From: Salirhabdus euzebyi
GTDB taxonomy: Bacteria; Bacillota; Bacilli; Bacillales; Alkalibacillaceae
Assembly: GCF_014207435.1 (NCBI RefSeq)
Contig: NZ_JACHGH010000004.1
Coordinates: 124,001-188,000, forward strand
Reading direction: 5' to 3'
DNA length: 64,000 nt
The number at the start of each line of letters is the position of its first letter. Positions within the stretch are counted from its first letter, which is position 1. A program made the translations under genes and the position numbers. Below the pieces are notes generated by a model. It made no database searches. It worked only from the letters and a program-made list of their open reading frames with translations, and was not told the DNA's origin. This document shows, piece after piece, positions 32,003 through 40,239 of this stretch.

Positions 32003-32554
32003 ATGGATACACGAATGAAAACAAATTTTGAGAACCTAGAATCAAAAGATAAAAATGAACAATACATAGCCTATACGAACATTATGGAAGCGACTAAAGA
32101 AAAGGTTGATTGGGCATATGTGGTCTGGAATCAGCTGAAGGAAGACCTTACCCATTCGGATAATCATAAACGGTCAAGAGCTGGGCAATTTCTTGCTCAA
32201 TTAGCAATAAGTGACCCAGAAAAGAGAATGCTAACCGATTTTCCTACCTTATGGAAAGTAACGAAAGATGAAAGATTTGTTACGGCAAGGCACACCCTTC
32301 AAAGCATTTGGAGAGTAGCGCTTGCGGGACCTGAACAAAAACAACTAGTATTGAATCATCTAGAAGACCGATTTCGTAAATGTACAGAAGAAAAGAATTA
32401 CACGTTGATTAGATTTGATATTGTACAAGGACTTAGATATCTATATGATGAAACGAAGGATGAAGAAGTGAAAAATTTGGCACTCGTTTTAGTGGAATCA
32501 GAAGAGGATAGTAAATATAAGAAGAAATATGCTGGGGTTTGGAAAAACGTCTAG
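32003..32554 (+). CDS. HEAT-repeat-like protein of unknown function
   Basis: A 183-residue all-helical protein with repeat-like helix pairs (EQYIAYTNIMEATKE, HKRSRAGQFLAQLAISD, RFVTARHTLQSIWRVALAG, RFDIVQGLRYLYDETKDEEV), a pattern of HEAT or armadillo-like repeats. It has no membrane segment or signal peptide. It begins 25 bases after the VOC gene and may share its transcript. GAGGGGG precedes ATG 32003. The function is not established. Confidence 0.78.
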   Translation: MDTRMKTNFENLESKDKNEQYIAYTNIMEATKEKVDWAYVVWNQLKEDLTHSDNHKRSRAGQFLAQLAISDPEKRMLTDFPTLWKVTKDERFVTARHTLQSIWRVALAGPEQKQLVLNHLEDRFRKCTEEKNYTLIRFDIVQGLRYLYDETKDEEVKNLALVLVESEEDSKYKKKYAGVWKNV

Positions 32555-32609
32555 TACGGACCAAAATATAGGTTAGTTAGGTTAGGTATCAAAGGAGAGA
32601 AGGAAAAAG

Positions 32610-33122
32610 GTGCAAAAAACGTTTCATTATCCAACAATAGAAACAAATAGGTTATTTTTAAAAATTTTAACGATACATGATGCCGCTCATCTTTTTCAGC
32701 ATTTTTCGGATGAAGAAGTTACAAGATTCATGGATATTGAAATTTGTAAAAGTGTAGAGGAAGCGAAGGATTTAATCGTATCCCACGAGGAGGATTTAGG
32801 GTGCCGTTGGGGGATTTATACGAAAGAAGAATCTGTCTTTATAGGGACATGTGGATTCCACTACATAAGAGAGTCCAATGGTAGTTTGTCCGCTGAAATT
32901 GGTTATGATCTTTCTAAGACCTTCTGGGGAAACGGCTATATGATTGAGGCGGTTAAGGCTATGAATGAATTTGGCTTTAAGGAGATGGGATTATCTCTTA
33001 TTGATGCAACAGTTGAACCAAACAACGAAAAATCTATTAAATTATTAGAAAAGCTAGGTTTTACAAAAGAAGAAGAAATAAAGGATGGTTTACTTTATTT
33101 TACCAAAAAGGGAGAAAGATAA
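32610..33122 (+). CDS. GNAT-family acetyltransferase (RimJ/RimL-like)
   Basis: A 170-residue GNAT protein of the RimJ/RimL side of the family. It reads IETNRLFLKILTIHDAAHLFQ, EIGYDLSKTFWGNGYMIEAV for the acetyl-CoA site, and DATVEPNNEKSIKLLEKLGF. It starts at GTG 32610, after AAAGGAGAGAAGG. Its stop overlaps the amidase start (TAATG), so translation is coupled. Substrates may be ribosomal protein N termini or an antibiotic; sequence does not decide. Confidence 0.88.
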   Translation: MQKTFHYPTIETNRLFLKILTIHDAAHLFQHFSDEEVTRFMDIEICKSVEEAKDLIVSHEEDLGCRWGIYTKEESVFIGTCGFHYIRESNGSLSAEIGYDLSKTFWGNGYMIEAVKAMNEFGFKEMGLSLIDATVEPNNEKSIKLLEKLGFTKEEEIKDGLLYFTKKGER

Positions 33123-34588
33123 TGGCTTTACGTTTTCATCAATTTTTAGAAGAAGAGAGATCCGTAACAGAACTGCAAGAGGCAATGACTGGTGGAGAAA
33201 TTACTTCGAAAGAGTTAGTTTTATATTATCTAGATAGAGTAGCAACATATGATCAAGCAGGTCCAGCAATTAATTCTGTGCTGGAAATTAATCCTCATGC
33301 CATTTTTATTGCTGAAGGACTCGACTATGAAAGAAAGATAAAAGGATCACGAGGCCCTCTTCATGGTATTCCTATTTTAGTAAAAGATAATATTGAAACG
33401 AACGATTCTATGCACACTAGTGCTGGAACCTTAGCATTAGAAAACTATATAAGTAGAAAAGATGCATTTTTAGTAGAAAAGCTTCGTCAGGCTGGGGCAG
33501 TTATATTAGGGAAAGCGAATATGACGGAATTAGCAAACGGAATGTCCCTGGATATGTGGGCAGGATACAGTGCTAGAGGGGGACAAGTTTTAAATCCGTA
33601 TGGTCCTGGAAGTCTATTTGTAGGTGGATCTAGTTCTGGTTCAGCGGCTGCAGTTGCTGCCAATTTTGTACCGTTATCAATTGGAACAGAGACTGATGCT
33701 TCTATTCTTAGTCCTGCAACCCAAAATAGTTTAGTAGGGCTGAAACCTACTGTTGGTTTAATTAGTCGTTCAGGAATAATTCCTTTTACATACTCACAGG
33801 ATACTGCAGGACCAATAGCTAGAAATGTAACGGACATAGCCCTTTTATTGAGTGCACTAACAGGTAAGGACGAGTCAGATCCTGCTACTTTTAAAACAAA
33901 TTACATGGAAAAAGAAGATTATACTACTTTTTTAGATGTAAACGGATTGAAAGATGTAAAAATAGGTGTTTTTAGGGATGCCCCAGAAAGCTACTATGAG
34001 TCAGGAGAATTTGATGAGAACCTATTTATAAATGTAATGGAAACGTTACGTGAAAAAGGTGCAATAGTTACGGAAGACATTGACATACCTTCTTTCCATA
34101 GAGAATGGAGTTTTGGTGTACCTATTTATGAAATGAAACATAGTTTGGGGAACTTCTTGAATGCCTTACCGGCTCATGCTCCAGTTCATACTGATTCGGA
34201 TTTAATACAATTTAATAACCTTCATCATGAAAAAGCCTTAAAATATGGACAAAATATGCTGGAATATAGGGAAAAGCTACCTAACACTTTGAGCAATTCG
34301 GAATATCTTAAGGCGAAAGTGGAGGATGTTTATTTTTCCCAAGAGGAAGGGATTGATTATGCTCTAGAGAAATACGGATTAGATGCTATTCTTTTTCCTT
34401 CCTATATCGGATCTACTATTTGTGCAAAAGCAGGGTATCCGACCATTGCAGTACCAGCAGGATATCAAGAGAATGGACGGCCATTCGGTATTACCTTTGC
34501 TAGTGGAGCTTTTCGGGAAGGTATACTTATTAAGATCGCTTTTGCCTTTGAACAGGCAACGAATCTTCGGAAAAAGCCTATTTTATAA
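33122..34588 (+). CDS. amidase (amidase-signature family)
   Basis: A 488-residue amidase. The catalytic Ser-cisSer-Lys triad is visible: Lys in ILVKDNIET near residue 88, Ser in GGSSSGSAAAVAANF and the nucleophile Ser in TETDASILSP. It resembles stand-alone amidases of bacilli rather than GatA, since GatB/GatC are absent. Natural amide substrates are unknown. The start overlaps the GNAT stop, so the two are likely co-translated. A strong terminator follows at 34597. Confidence 0.92.
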   Translation: MALRFHQFLEEERSVTELQEAMTGGEITSKELVLYYLDRVATYDQAGPAINSVLEINPHAIFIAEGLDYERKIKGSRGPLHGIPILVKDNIETNDSMHTSAGTLALENYISRKDAFLVEKLRQAGAVILGKANMTELANGMSLDMWAGYSARGGQVLNPYGPGSLFVGGSSSGSAAAVAANFVPLSIGTETDASILSPATQNSLVGLKPTVGLISRSGIIPFTYSQDTAGPIARNVTDIALLLSALTGKDESDPATFKTNYMEKEDYTTFLDVNGLKDVKIGVFRDAPESYYESGEFDENLFINVMETLREKGAIVTEDIDIPSFHREWSFGVPIYEMKHSLGNFLNALPAHAPVHTDSDLIQFNNLHHEKALKYGQNMLEYREKLPNTLSNSEYLKAKVEDVYFSQEEGIDYALEKYGLDAILFPSYIGSTICAKAGYPTIAVPAGYQENGRPFGITFASGAFREGILIKIAFAFEQATNLRKKPIL

Positions 34589-34596
34589 TTTATTAT

Positions 34597-34631
34597 AAAA
34601 AGTCAGGAACGCTAAGTTCCTGACTTTTTTT
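34597..34631. terminator. bidirectional terminator
   Basis: AAAAAGTCAGGAAC (34597-34610) pairs with GTTCCTGACTTTTT (34616-34629), loop GCTAA; T tracts on both sides separate the amidase and DUF4179 genes. Confidence 0.92.
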
Positions 34632-34638
34632 AACATCC

Positions 34639-35949
34639 TCATTCCTTCCATTTTGACCGATTTAAATCAATCGTCACTTCTAATTCCTCCACAAACTCAA
34701 TTGGCTGTAACTCTGCAGTTACTACATATATATCTTTTGTGCTATCGACAGAAGTAAAAGTTGCTTCGTATTGGTTAACGCTACCCTCTACCCGCAAAGG
34801 AGTACCTTGTTCCCCTATATAATTACCATTAGCATCTTCCAGCCAAACAGTAACAACTTGGTCGTACGTATGACCACCTTGTACCTCATATTGGAGGGTT
34901 ACTGTTTCACTTTCCTCTTTCAGATTGATTATCTTTACTGAGCCAATTTCACCCTGGGATAAGGTGAATCCATTCCCTTCCCACTTTTTCTTATTTAAGT
35001 CTGGAGTGTAATCTTCAATTTTACTTAAAATAGGCTTTATCGTTAACGATTTAGGAATGGTGTCAAATGGCTCGAAATGGTAACTAAATTCTTGTGTGAT
35101 TTTGCCGTCTTTAGGCCCTCCACCACTACCACCTCCGCTGAATGGCTGAAGTAATCGTCCTTGGTCATCGTAAACAATAACATCCATATGGTGTGTTTGA
35201 AACTCATCTTCGTTCATAACCGTTTGATACGTAATTTCGGTAGAAGTAGGGAAGAAGGTTACCTTTTTATATAACATTAATTGGTCTTTCCATTTTTTTG
35301 TTTCGTTTACGAGAAAAGATTCACTTTCTCCTTGTTTTTCTACAGGGAGTTCTACGTATAGAGAATTACTATCACGATCCCCTAGGCCAAGCATAAATGA
35401 ATCAGGAACGCTGGAATCTAACTCGATATTAATTGTACCGATGTAGGTGCCATCCTCTAACACTTTGCCATCTACTCCCATCCCATAACCACTAGGAGCT
35501 TCTCCATTAATATAGACAGCTATTTCTTGTAGAAACCTTTCTGGTGCCTTACCTTCTTCATGGTTGTGAACAATAAAACCAATATGAATACTTCCACCGT
35601 CATAAAGGCTTTCGGTAAACGTGATGTATTGATCCTTTATTTCTACTTCTTCTCCAAGATACGTGGTTAAACCTTGCTCGAATCCTTTTTTCTCCCCTAT
35701 CGTTCCAACCATTTCAAAAACAGATCCTATTACAGGTAAAGATCCCATTGTGTTCGCAAATGGTGTGGATAGGTAAGATAATCCGAATAAAAGAAAAATT
35801 GTAGCAGCAGCAATCGAGCTAAAATAAATACTTTTTGGTGTGCGCTTTTTTCTTGGTAGTTGTTTTAATGTTATATTTATCCGTTCATCGACTAAGTCAG
35901 GAATAGCCGTATTTACTTTATTTATTAGTTCTTTTTCCCATTTTTCCAT
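34639..35949 (-). CDS. DUF4179 protein, probable anti-sigma factor
   Basis: A 436-residue protein with a cytoplasmic N terminus of about 40 residues, one transmembrane helix (SIAAATIFLLFGLSYLS, about 46-62) and a long extracytoplasmic part with the DUF4179 pattern (TITESLYDG-type strands, then IGFIVHNHEEG) and further Ig-like beta strands at the end. In Firmicutes, DUF4179 proteins follow ECF sigma factor genes and act as anti-sigma factors. Here it overlaps the sigma gene by 32 bases. AGGAGG precedes ATG 35949. The signal that releases the sigma factor is unknown. Confidence 0.88.
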   Translation of the reverse strand: MEKWEKELINKVNTAIPDLVDERINITLKQLPRKKRTPKSIYFSSIAAATIFLLFGLSYLSTPFANTMGSLPVIGSVFEMVGTIGEKKGFEQGLTTYLGEEVEIKDQYITFTESLYDGGSIHIGFIVHNHEEGKAPERFLQEIAVYINGEAPSGYGMGVDGKVLEDGTYIGTINIELDSSVPDSFMLGLGDRDSNSLYVELPVEKQGESESFLVNETKKWKDQLMLYKKVTFFPTSTEITYQTVMNEDEFQTHHMDVIVYDDQGRLLQPFSGGGSGGGPKDGKITQEFSYHFEPFDTIPKSLTIKPILSKIEDYTPDLNKKKWEGNGFTLSQGEIGSVKIINLKEESETVTLQYEVQGGHTYDQVVTVWLEDANGNYIGEQGTPLRVEGSVNQYEATFTSVDSTKDIYVVTAELQPIEFVEELEVTIDLNRSKWKE

Positions 35950-36466
35950 TGGTAAACTCCTCCTCTTGTAATTCCCATATTTCTTTCGCCTTTTCCCTTG
36001 CCCGTCGTAATCTAGTTTTTATCGTGTTTTCTGGTACTTCAAACATTAGGGCTAAATCAGAAATGGAAATATCGTTTATATGAAAGAGTGTTAAAATATC
36101 ACCTTGATCCTTAGGAAGAGTAGCGAGCATCTGGTTCACTTCTATTTGAGTAAAGGAGTGATCTTCTGCTGCAGGTTCTGTCCATTTTTCAAAAGAAATT
36201 AAATTTTTTCGATGTCTATGAATCTGGTTACATTCATTCATGACAATTCGCAACAACCACGTTTTAAAATATTGAGGCTCCCTAAGTGTATGGATTTTTT
36301 CATACGCCTTAACTATCGCCTCTTGGATTGCATCTGCACAATCATTGTCTGAAGGTAGAATTGTCTTCGCAATCCGGTACATCGTTGTTTTATGGGATAT
36401 AATTAATCGCTCAAACGCATCTACATGACCACGTTGCGCTTTTTTTACTAATTTTATCGTATCCAA
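35918..36466 (-). CDS. ECF-type sigma-70 factor
   Basis: A 182-residue ECF sigma factor with region 2 (VDAFERLIISHKTTMYRIAKTIL, DCADAIQEAIVKAYEKIHTLREPQYFKTWLLRIVMNEC) and region 4 (LPKDQGDILTLFHINDISISDLALMFEVPENTIKTRLRRAREK). The first part has the DxxQE motif. It starts at TTG 36466 after GGAGAGGAG. Co-translation with the DUF4179 anti-sigma is likely. A TGAAAC promoter element upstream suggests autoregulation, as in SigV/SigM-like systems. Confidence 0.92.
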   Translation of the reverse strand: MDTIKLVKKAQRGHVDAFERLIISHKTTMYRIAKTILPSDNDCADAIQEAIVKAYEKIHTLREPQYFKTWLLRIVMNECNQIHRHRKNLISFEKWTEPAAEDHSFTQIEVNQMLATLPKDQGDILTLFHINDISISDLALMFEVPENTIKTRLRRAREKAKEIWELQEEEFTNGKMGKRTNK

Positions 36467-36497
36467 TTATCTTACTCCTCTCCGGTCGACCTAAAAG

Positions 36498-36527
36498 TTA
36501 GATAATGTAGCAAGCAAAAAAGTTTCA
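36498..36527 (-). promoter_or_regulatory. candidate self-dependent ECF promoter
   Basis: On the minus strand TGAAAC (36522-36527) is followed after 16 bases by TTATCTAA (36498-36505). TGAAAC is the typical -35 of extracytoplasmic sigma factors in bacilli; the -10 is less typical. It lies 31 bases before the TTG start of the sigma gene. Confidence 0.45.
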
Positions 36528-36598
36528 TCTTTTTTTAAATCAGTGCCTGTCACCGCCCGAAATATCTTGTTTCACAAAATGTTCCACTAAAAAGAAAA

Positions 36599-36637
36599 AG
36601 GTGTCAAGAACCATTCCAGTTCTCGACACCTATTTTT
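36599..36637 (-). terminator. terminator after the ABC-F gene
   Basis: AGGTGTCAAGAAC (36599-36611) pairs with GTTCTCGACACCT (36619-36631) with one mismatch; the minus strand continues with TTTTTC. Confidence 0.88.
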
Positions 36638-36638
36638 A

Positions 36639-38195
36639 TTAAAATACCTTTGTTGTCCAATCCTCACAGTTCCACACGTCGGTTACAATACCTTGATAAA
36701 ACTCAGGTTCGTGGGAGATGAGAAGTACGCTGCCTTTATATTCTTTAATCGCACGCTTTAATTCATTTTTGGCATCTTGATCTAAGTGATTTGTTGGCTC
36801 ATCGAGTACGAGTAGGTTCGTTTCTCGATTAATTAATTTACATAGGCGGACCTTTGCCTTTTCGCCACCACTTAATACTTGTACTTTACTTTCAATATGT
36901 TTATTTGTTAGGCCACATCTAGCTAAAGCAGAACGAACTTCATATTGAGTGAAGTGACGGAATTCTTCCCACACTTCTTCGATGCATGTGTTGTTGTTTG
37001 TCGATTTTATTTCTTGTTCAAAGTAGCCAATATGCAGATGCTCGCCTAATCGAACAGATCCGGATACAGGTTTTATCTCACCAAGTATACTCCGAAGCAA
37101 CGTAGTTTTCCCAATTCCGTTTGCACCTGATAATGCAATTTTTTGCCCGCGCTCCATCACCAAATTAAGCGGTCGGGACAGTGGCTCATCATATCCAATT
37201 ATTAGGTCTTGTGTTTCAAACAAATAACGACCAGGAGTACGAGCTACTTTAAAGTTAAACGTAGGCTTTGGCTTTTCCGCATCTAACTCGATGACTTCCA
37301 TCTTGTCTAATTTCTTTTGACGGGACATTGCCATTTTACTCGTTGCTGCATTTGCTTTGTTACGGGCAACAAAATCTTTCAAGTTTGCAATTTCTTTTTG
37401 CTGCTTCTTATAAGCTGCTTCGAGTTGTTGTTTTTTCATATCATATACGCGTAGGAATTCGTTATAATCCCCTGGGAAGCGTGTCAGTTGTTGATTTTCC
37501 ATATGATAGATCAAGTTAATAACACTATTCAAAAATGGAATGTCGTGGGATACAAGAATAAATGAATGGTCGTAATTTTGTAAATAATGCTTTAACCATT
37601 CTATATGTTCCACATCTAAATAGTTAGTAGGCTCGTCTAATAATAAAATATCTGGTTTTTCTAATAAAAGCTTTGCCAGAAGTACTTTCGTACGTTGACC
37701 ACCACTTAGGTCATGTACATCCCGATCTAATCCATATTCAATTAAACCTAGCCCGTTTGCAATTTCTTCTACCTTCGCATCAATTGTGTAAAAATCATTG
37801 TTCGTAAGGGAATCCTGCATATGGCCTGTTTCTTCTAAGAGCTGCTCCAATTCCTCGGGTCCTACTTCTCCCATTTTTGCAAACAACGCATTCATTTCTG
37901 CTTCCATATCATACAAATATTGAAACGCTGTACGTAGCACATCGCGGATAGACATCCCTTGCTCTAAAATAGCATGCTGGTCCAAGTATCCAACCCGAGT
38001 TCGTTTGGACCAAGAAACTGTCCCGGCATCAGGCTCTAGCTTCCCAGTAATAATATTCATAAAAGTGGACTTACCCTCACCATTAGCACCAATAAGCCCA
38101 ATATGTTCACCTTGTAATAATCGAAAAGAAACATCATCGAATATCGCACGATCGCCAAAACCATGCGTTAAATTTTGTACAGTTAGTAAACTCAT
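36639..38195 (-). CDS. yfmM: ABC-F ATPase (YfmM-like)
   Basis: A 518-residue cytoplasmic protein with two ABC domains and no membrane segments. First domain: GANGEGKST, LSGGQRTKV and LLLDEPTNYLD; second: GANGIGKTT, LSGGEKAKV and LVLDEPTNHLD. The linker holds the ribosome-interaction (P-site tRNA motif) region LKDFVARNKANAATSKMAMS. ABC-F proteins act on the ribosome E site and help stalled translation; some give antibiotic resistance. Length 518 and the opening MSLLTVQNLTHGFGDRAIF match the YfmM group. GAAAAGGTG precedes ATG 38195. Confidence 0.92.
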   Translation of the reverse strand: MSLLTVQNLTHGFGDRAIFDDVSFRLLQGEHIGLIGANGEGKSTFMNIITGKLEPDAGTVSWSKRTRVGYLDQHAILEQGMSIRDVLRTAFQYLYDMEAEMNALFAKMGEVGPEELEQLLEETGHMQDSLTNNDFYTIDAKVEEIANGLGLIEYGLDRDVHDLSGGQRTKVLLAKLLLEKPDILLLDEPTNYLDVEHIEWLKHYLQNYDHSFILVSHDIPFLNSVINLIYHMENQQLTRFPGDYNEFLRVYDMKKQQLEAAYKKQQKEIANLKDFVARNKANAATSKMAMSRQKKLDKMEVIELDAEKPKPTFNFKVARTPGRYLFETQDLIIGYDEPLSRPLNLVMERGQKIALSGANGIGKTTLLRSILGEIKPVSGSVRLGEHLHIGYFEQEIKSTNNNTCIEEVWEEFRHFTQYEVRSALARCGLTNKHIESKVQVLSGGEKAKVRLCKLINRETNLLVLDEPTNHLDQDAKNELKRAIKEYKGSVLLISHEPEFYQGIVTDVWNCEDWTTKVF

Positions 38196-38377
38196 GATTC
38201 ACACCTTTTCCTAGTTAAAAGTCATCTTATCTATTATAAAGGGGATTGTGAAAAAAATATAGTTGATTAATCAATATCTTGTATCCTTTTCATTCGTGGT
38301 TTAAAGAAGAGCAACCGTATATTTTAGCTTTTTTAAAAAATACTATAAGTAAAATTTCGTTTTAGGTGACACATTTC

Positions 38378-39166
38378 ATGAACAATTATACGAATGACAA
38401 TACAGCAAGACGTTACAAAGCACACGTCAGTGTTTTAGGGACAACACAGATGCACTTGAGAAATCCATACGTTGTTGCGTGGTGGAGTGCAGCTTTTCCT
38501 GGATTTGGCCACTTACTACTTTCAAAATATATTAGAGGATATTTACTATTTATTTGGGAAGTAATCGTCAATATCATGGCAAATGTAAACCTTGCTATGA
38601 TTTATTCGTTTCAAGGAAATATAGAAATGGCAAAATCTGTATTAGATACACGTTGGCTCCTTATTTATATCCCTGTATATATTTTTGCCATATGGGATAG
38701 TTATCGAACAACGGTTGATATGAACAAAGTATTTTTGTTGGCAGATCGAGAAAACCACCGTTTTAATTCGTTTAGTATATCACCAATAGAAATAAATTAC
38801 TTAGACAAAAGGGAACCATGGTTATCTGTAATATGGTCGCTCTTTATGCCAGGTTTGGGGCAGTTGTATATACATAGAATTTTAACAGCAGCATTTGTAG
38901 TTATTTGGTCTGTTATCTTCTTTTATTTTTCCCATGCATTAGAGGCTGTAAATCTTTTATTTCTAGGAGAAACGCAACAAGCAACTGCTGTACTAAGTCC
39001 GGAATGGCTCCTGTTTTTCCCATCCCTATACGGTTTTTCTGTTTTTGACTCCTATACGGTGACTGTTGAAAATAATAAACTGTATGAAAAAGAACAAAAC
39101 GATTATTTACGAGAACATTTTCAAAATCCTTCTTTCAGGATACGAAAAGGACAAAAAGTGAAGTGA
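38378..39166 (+). CDS. membrane protein with duplicated PG(F/L)G motif (TM2/DUF5683-like)
   Basis: A 262-residue membrane protein built from two related halves. Each begins with an aromatic helix containing PG(F/L)G: WWSAAFPGFGHLLLSKYIRG near residue 38 and WSLFMPGLGQLYIHRILTAA near 160. Each half ends with a WD.Y or FDSY segment (IWDSYRTTVDMNK, VFDSYTVTVENNK). This is a clear internal duplication. The family role is unknown; the PG.G motif resembles TM2-domain proteins. ATG 38378 follows AGGTG at 38365-38369. It is co-directional with the next gene, four bases away. Confidence 0.72.
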   Translation: MNNYTNDNTARRYKAHVSVLGTTQMHLRNPYVVAWWSAAFPGFGHLLLSKYIRGYLLFIWEVIVNIMANVNLAMIYSFQGNIEMAKSVLDTRWLLIYIPVYIFAIWDSYRTTVDMNKVFLLADRENHRFNSFSISPIEINYLDKREPWLSVIWSLFMPGLGQLYIHRILTAAFVVIWSVIFFYFSHALEAVNLLFLGETQQATAVLSPEWLLFFPSLYGFSVFDSYTVTVENNKLYEKEQNDYLREHFQNPSFRIRKGQKVK

Positions 39167-39170
39167 AAAA

Positions 39171-39629
39171 ATGCAAGTATTTGCAACGTTTGAGAATAAT
39201 GCCTTTCTTGAATTAGCGATATCGAAACTAGAAGAAAAGGGAATTCAGAGGAAATGTATATTTGCTGTTCCACTTGATAAACGACAGGATGAACGTAAAA
39301 TAGTCGATACCCTTCATCGGTCAGATGGGACAACATTTGTGGATATAGGCATGGCGCTAGCGACTGCATTTGCTGTAATTGGAGCGAGCATAGGATTTAT
39401 CTTAACCTGGGGTCCGATATACTGGGGGTTAATAGGAGCAGTTGTTGGCTTTATCATCGGTTTTATCATACGACTTTTTACAGAGCTAGTGTTGAAAAAG
39501 AAAAAAAGAAGATTAAAAGGGAAACATGCAGAAGTTATCCTGATCATTGAGTGTCAAGAAAGCACAGTAGAATTTGTTGAGCATGTCTTATGGAGTCATT
39601 ACGCACTTGGGGTTGCCAAGGTAAAATAA
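39171..39629 (+). CDS. hypothetical two-helix membrane protein
   Basis: A 152-residue protein. A soluble N-terminal part (about 1-60, FATFENNAFLELAISKLEEKGI) is followed by two adjacent membrane helices (MALATAFAVIGASIGFILTW and GLIGAVVGFIIGFII) and a basic loop KKKKRRLKGK. The small-residue-rich helix pair resembles stress-related membrane proteins of bacilli, but no family is certain. It begins four bases after the preceding gene and is probably translated with it. The ribosome site is weak. Confidence 0.7.
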   Translation: MQVFATFENNAFLELAISKLEEKGIQRKCIFAVPLDKRQDERKIVDTLHRSDGTTFVDIGMALATAFAVIGASIGFILTWGPIYWGLIGAVVGFIIGFIIRLFTELVLKKKKRRLKGKHAEVILIIECQESTVEFVEHVLWSHYALGVAKVK

Positions 39630-39707
39630 AAAAATAAAGTAAAAATTCCTAACTTGGATTATAATAGAAATGTAAGAACAAATTGAATGTTAGAGGAGCA
39701 CAACGAA

Positions 39708-39917
39708 ATGTCACAAGAAAACAATAAAGACCAACAAATAGAAGAAACACCAAAAAAGAAACTTAGCATGCAAGAACTCGTGAAACAACAATTGGAAAAA
39801 AAGAAACAAAATCAACAAGGGGCAAACAACCAAAATGGTGGTTTTAGCGGAAACCAACGCATGAAGAGCCAACATACGAAGAAAACAAGCACTACTCGCA
39901 GGAAAATGGGTAGTTAA
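39708..39917 (+). CDS. small basic low-complexity protein (69 aa)
   Basis: A 69-residue hydrophilic protein rich in Gln, Asn and Lys (KKKLSMQELVKQQLEKKK, QQGANNQNGG, TKKTSTTRRKMGS). It has no membrane segment or cysteine and is probably disordered outside the central helix. ATG 39708 follows AGAGGAG; ATG 39687 would put that site inside the frame. A strong terminator follows. I do not recognise a family. Confidence 0.6.
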   Translation: MSQENNKDQQIEETPKKKLSMQELVKQQLEKKKQNQQGANNQNGGFSGNQRMKSQHTKKTSTTRRKMGS

Positions 39918-39928
39918 TAAAGTAAAGG

Positions 39929-39964
39929 AAACCATATTCTCCATTTGGGAATATGGTTTTTTGT
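39929..39964 (+). terminator. intrinsic terminator
   Basis: AAACCATATTC (39929-39939) pairs with GAATATGGTTT (39949-39959), then five T. Confidence 0.92.
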
Positions 39965-40239
39965 TTGTACTTTAAGAAGGTTTAGGTTTGTTAAAGGTTA
40001 AAGTATAAGCAAAAATAAGGTGTTAGCCATAAGGAATTGGCGATAAGCCAAGTTTTATCTAACCCGATAGAGCTTCTATGATGTTGTTAATATCTACTAA
40101 GAGTGATATGATTCCAAAATAGTTGTTTGTCCTTTATAATAGGATAACGTGTGAATTTTTTTGAGTGGATTATGAATGCATATATAAATGAGTTTTTTTT
40201 TAAATAGAGAATGAAGTTTTTATGAAGGAGGGGCTAAAT
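39965..40239. other. 275-bp non-coding region before the rRNA methyltransferase gene
   Basis: AT-rich spacer. GTTAGCCATAAGGAATTGGC and TAAGCCAAG give weak local pairing near 40022-40050, but no known riboswitch, terminator or gene was recognised. Confidence 0.4.
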
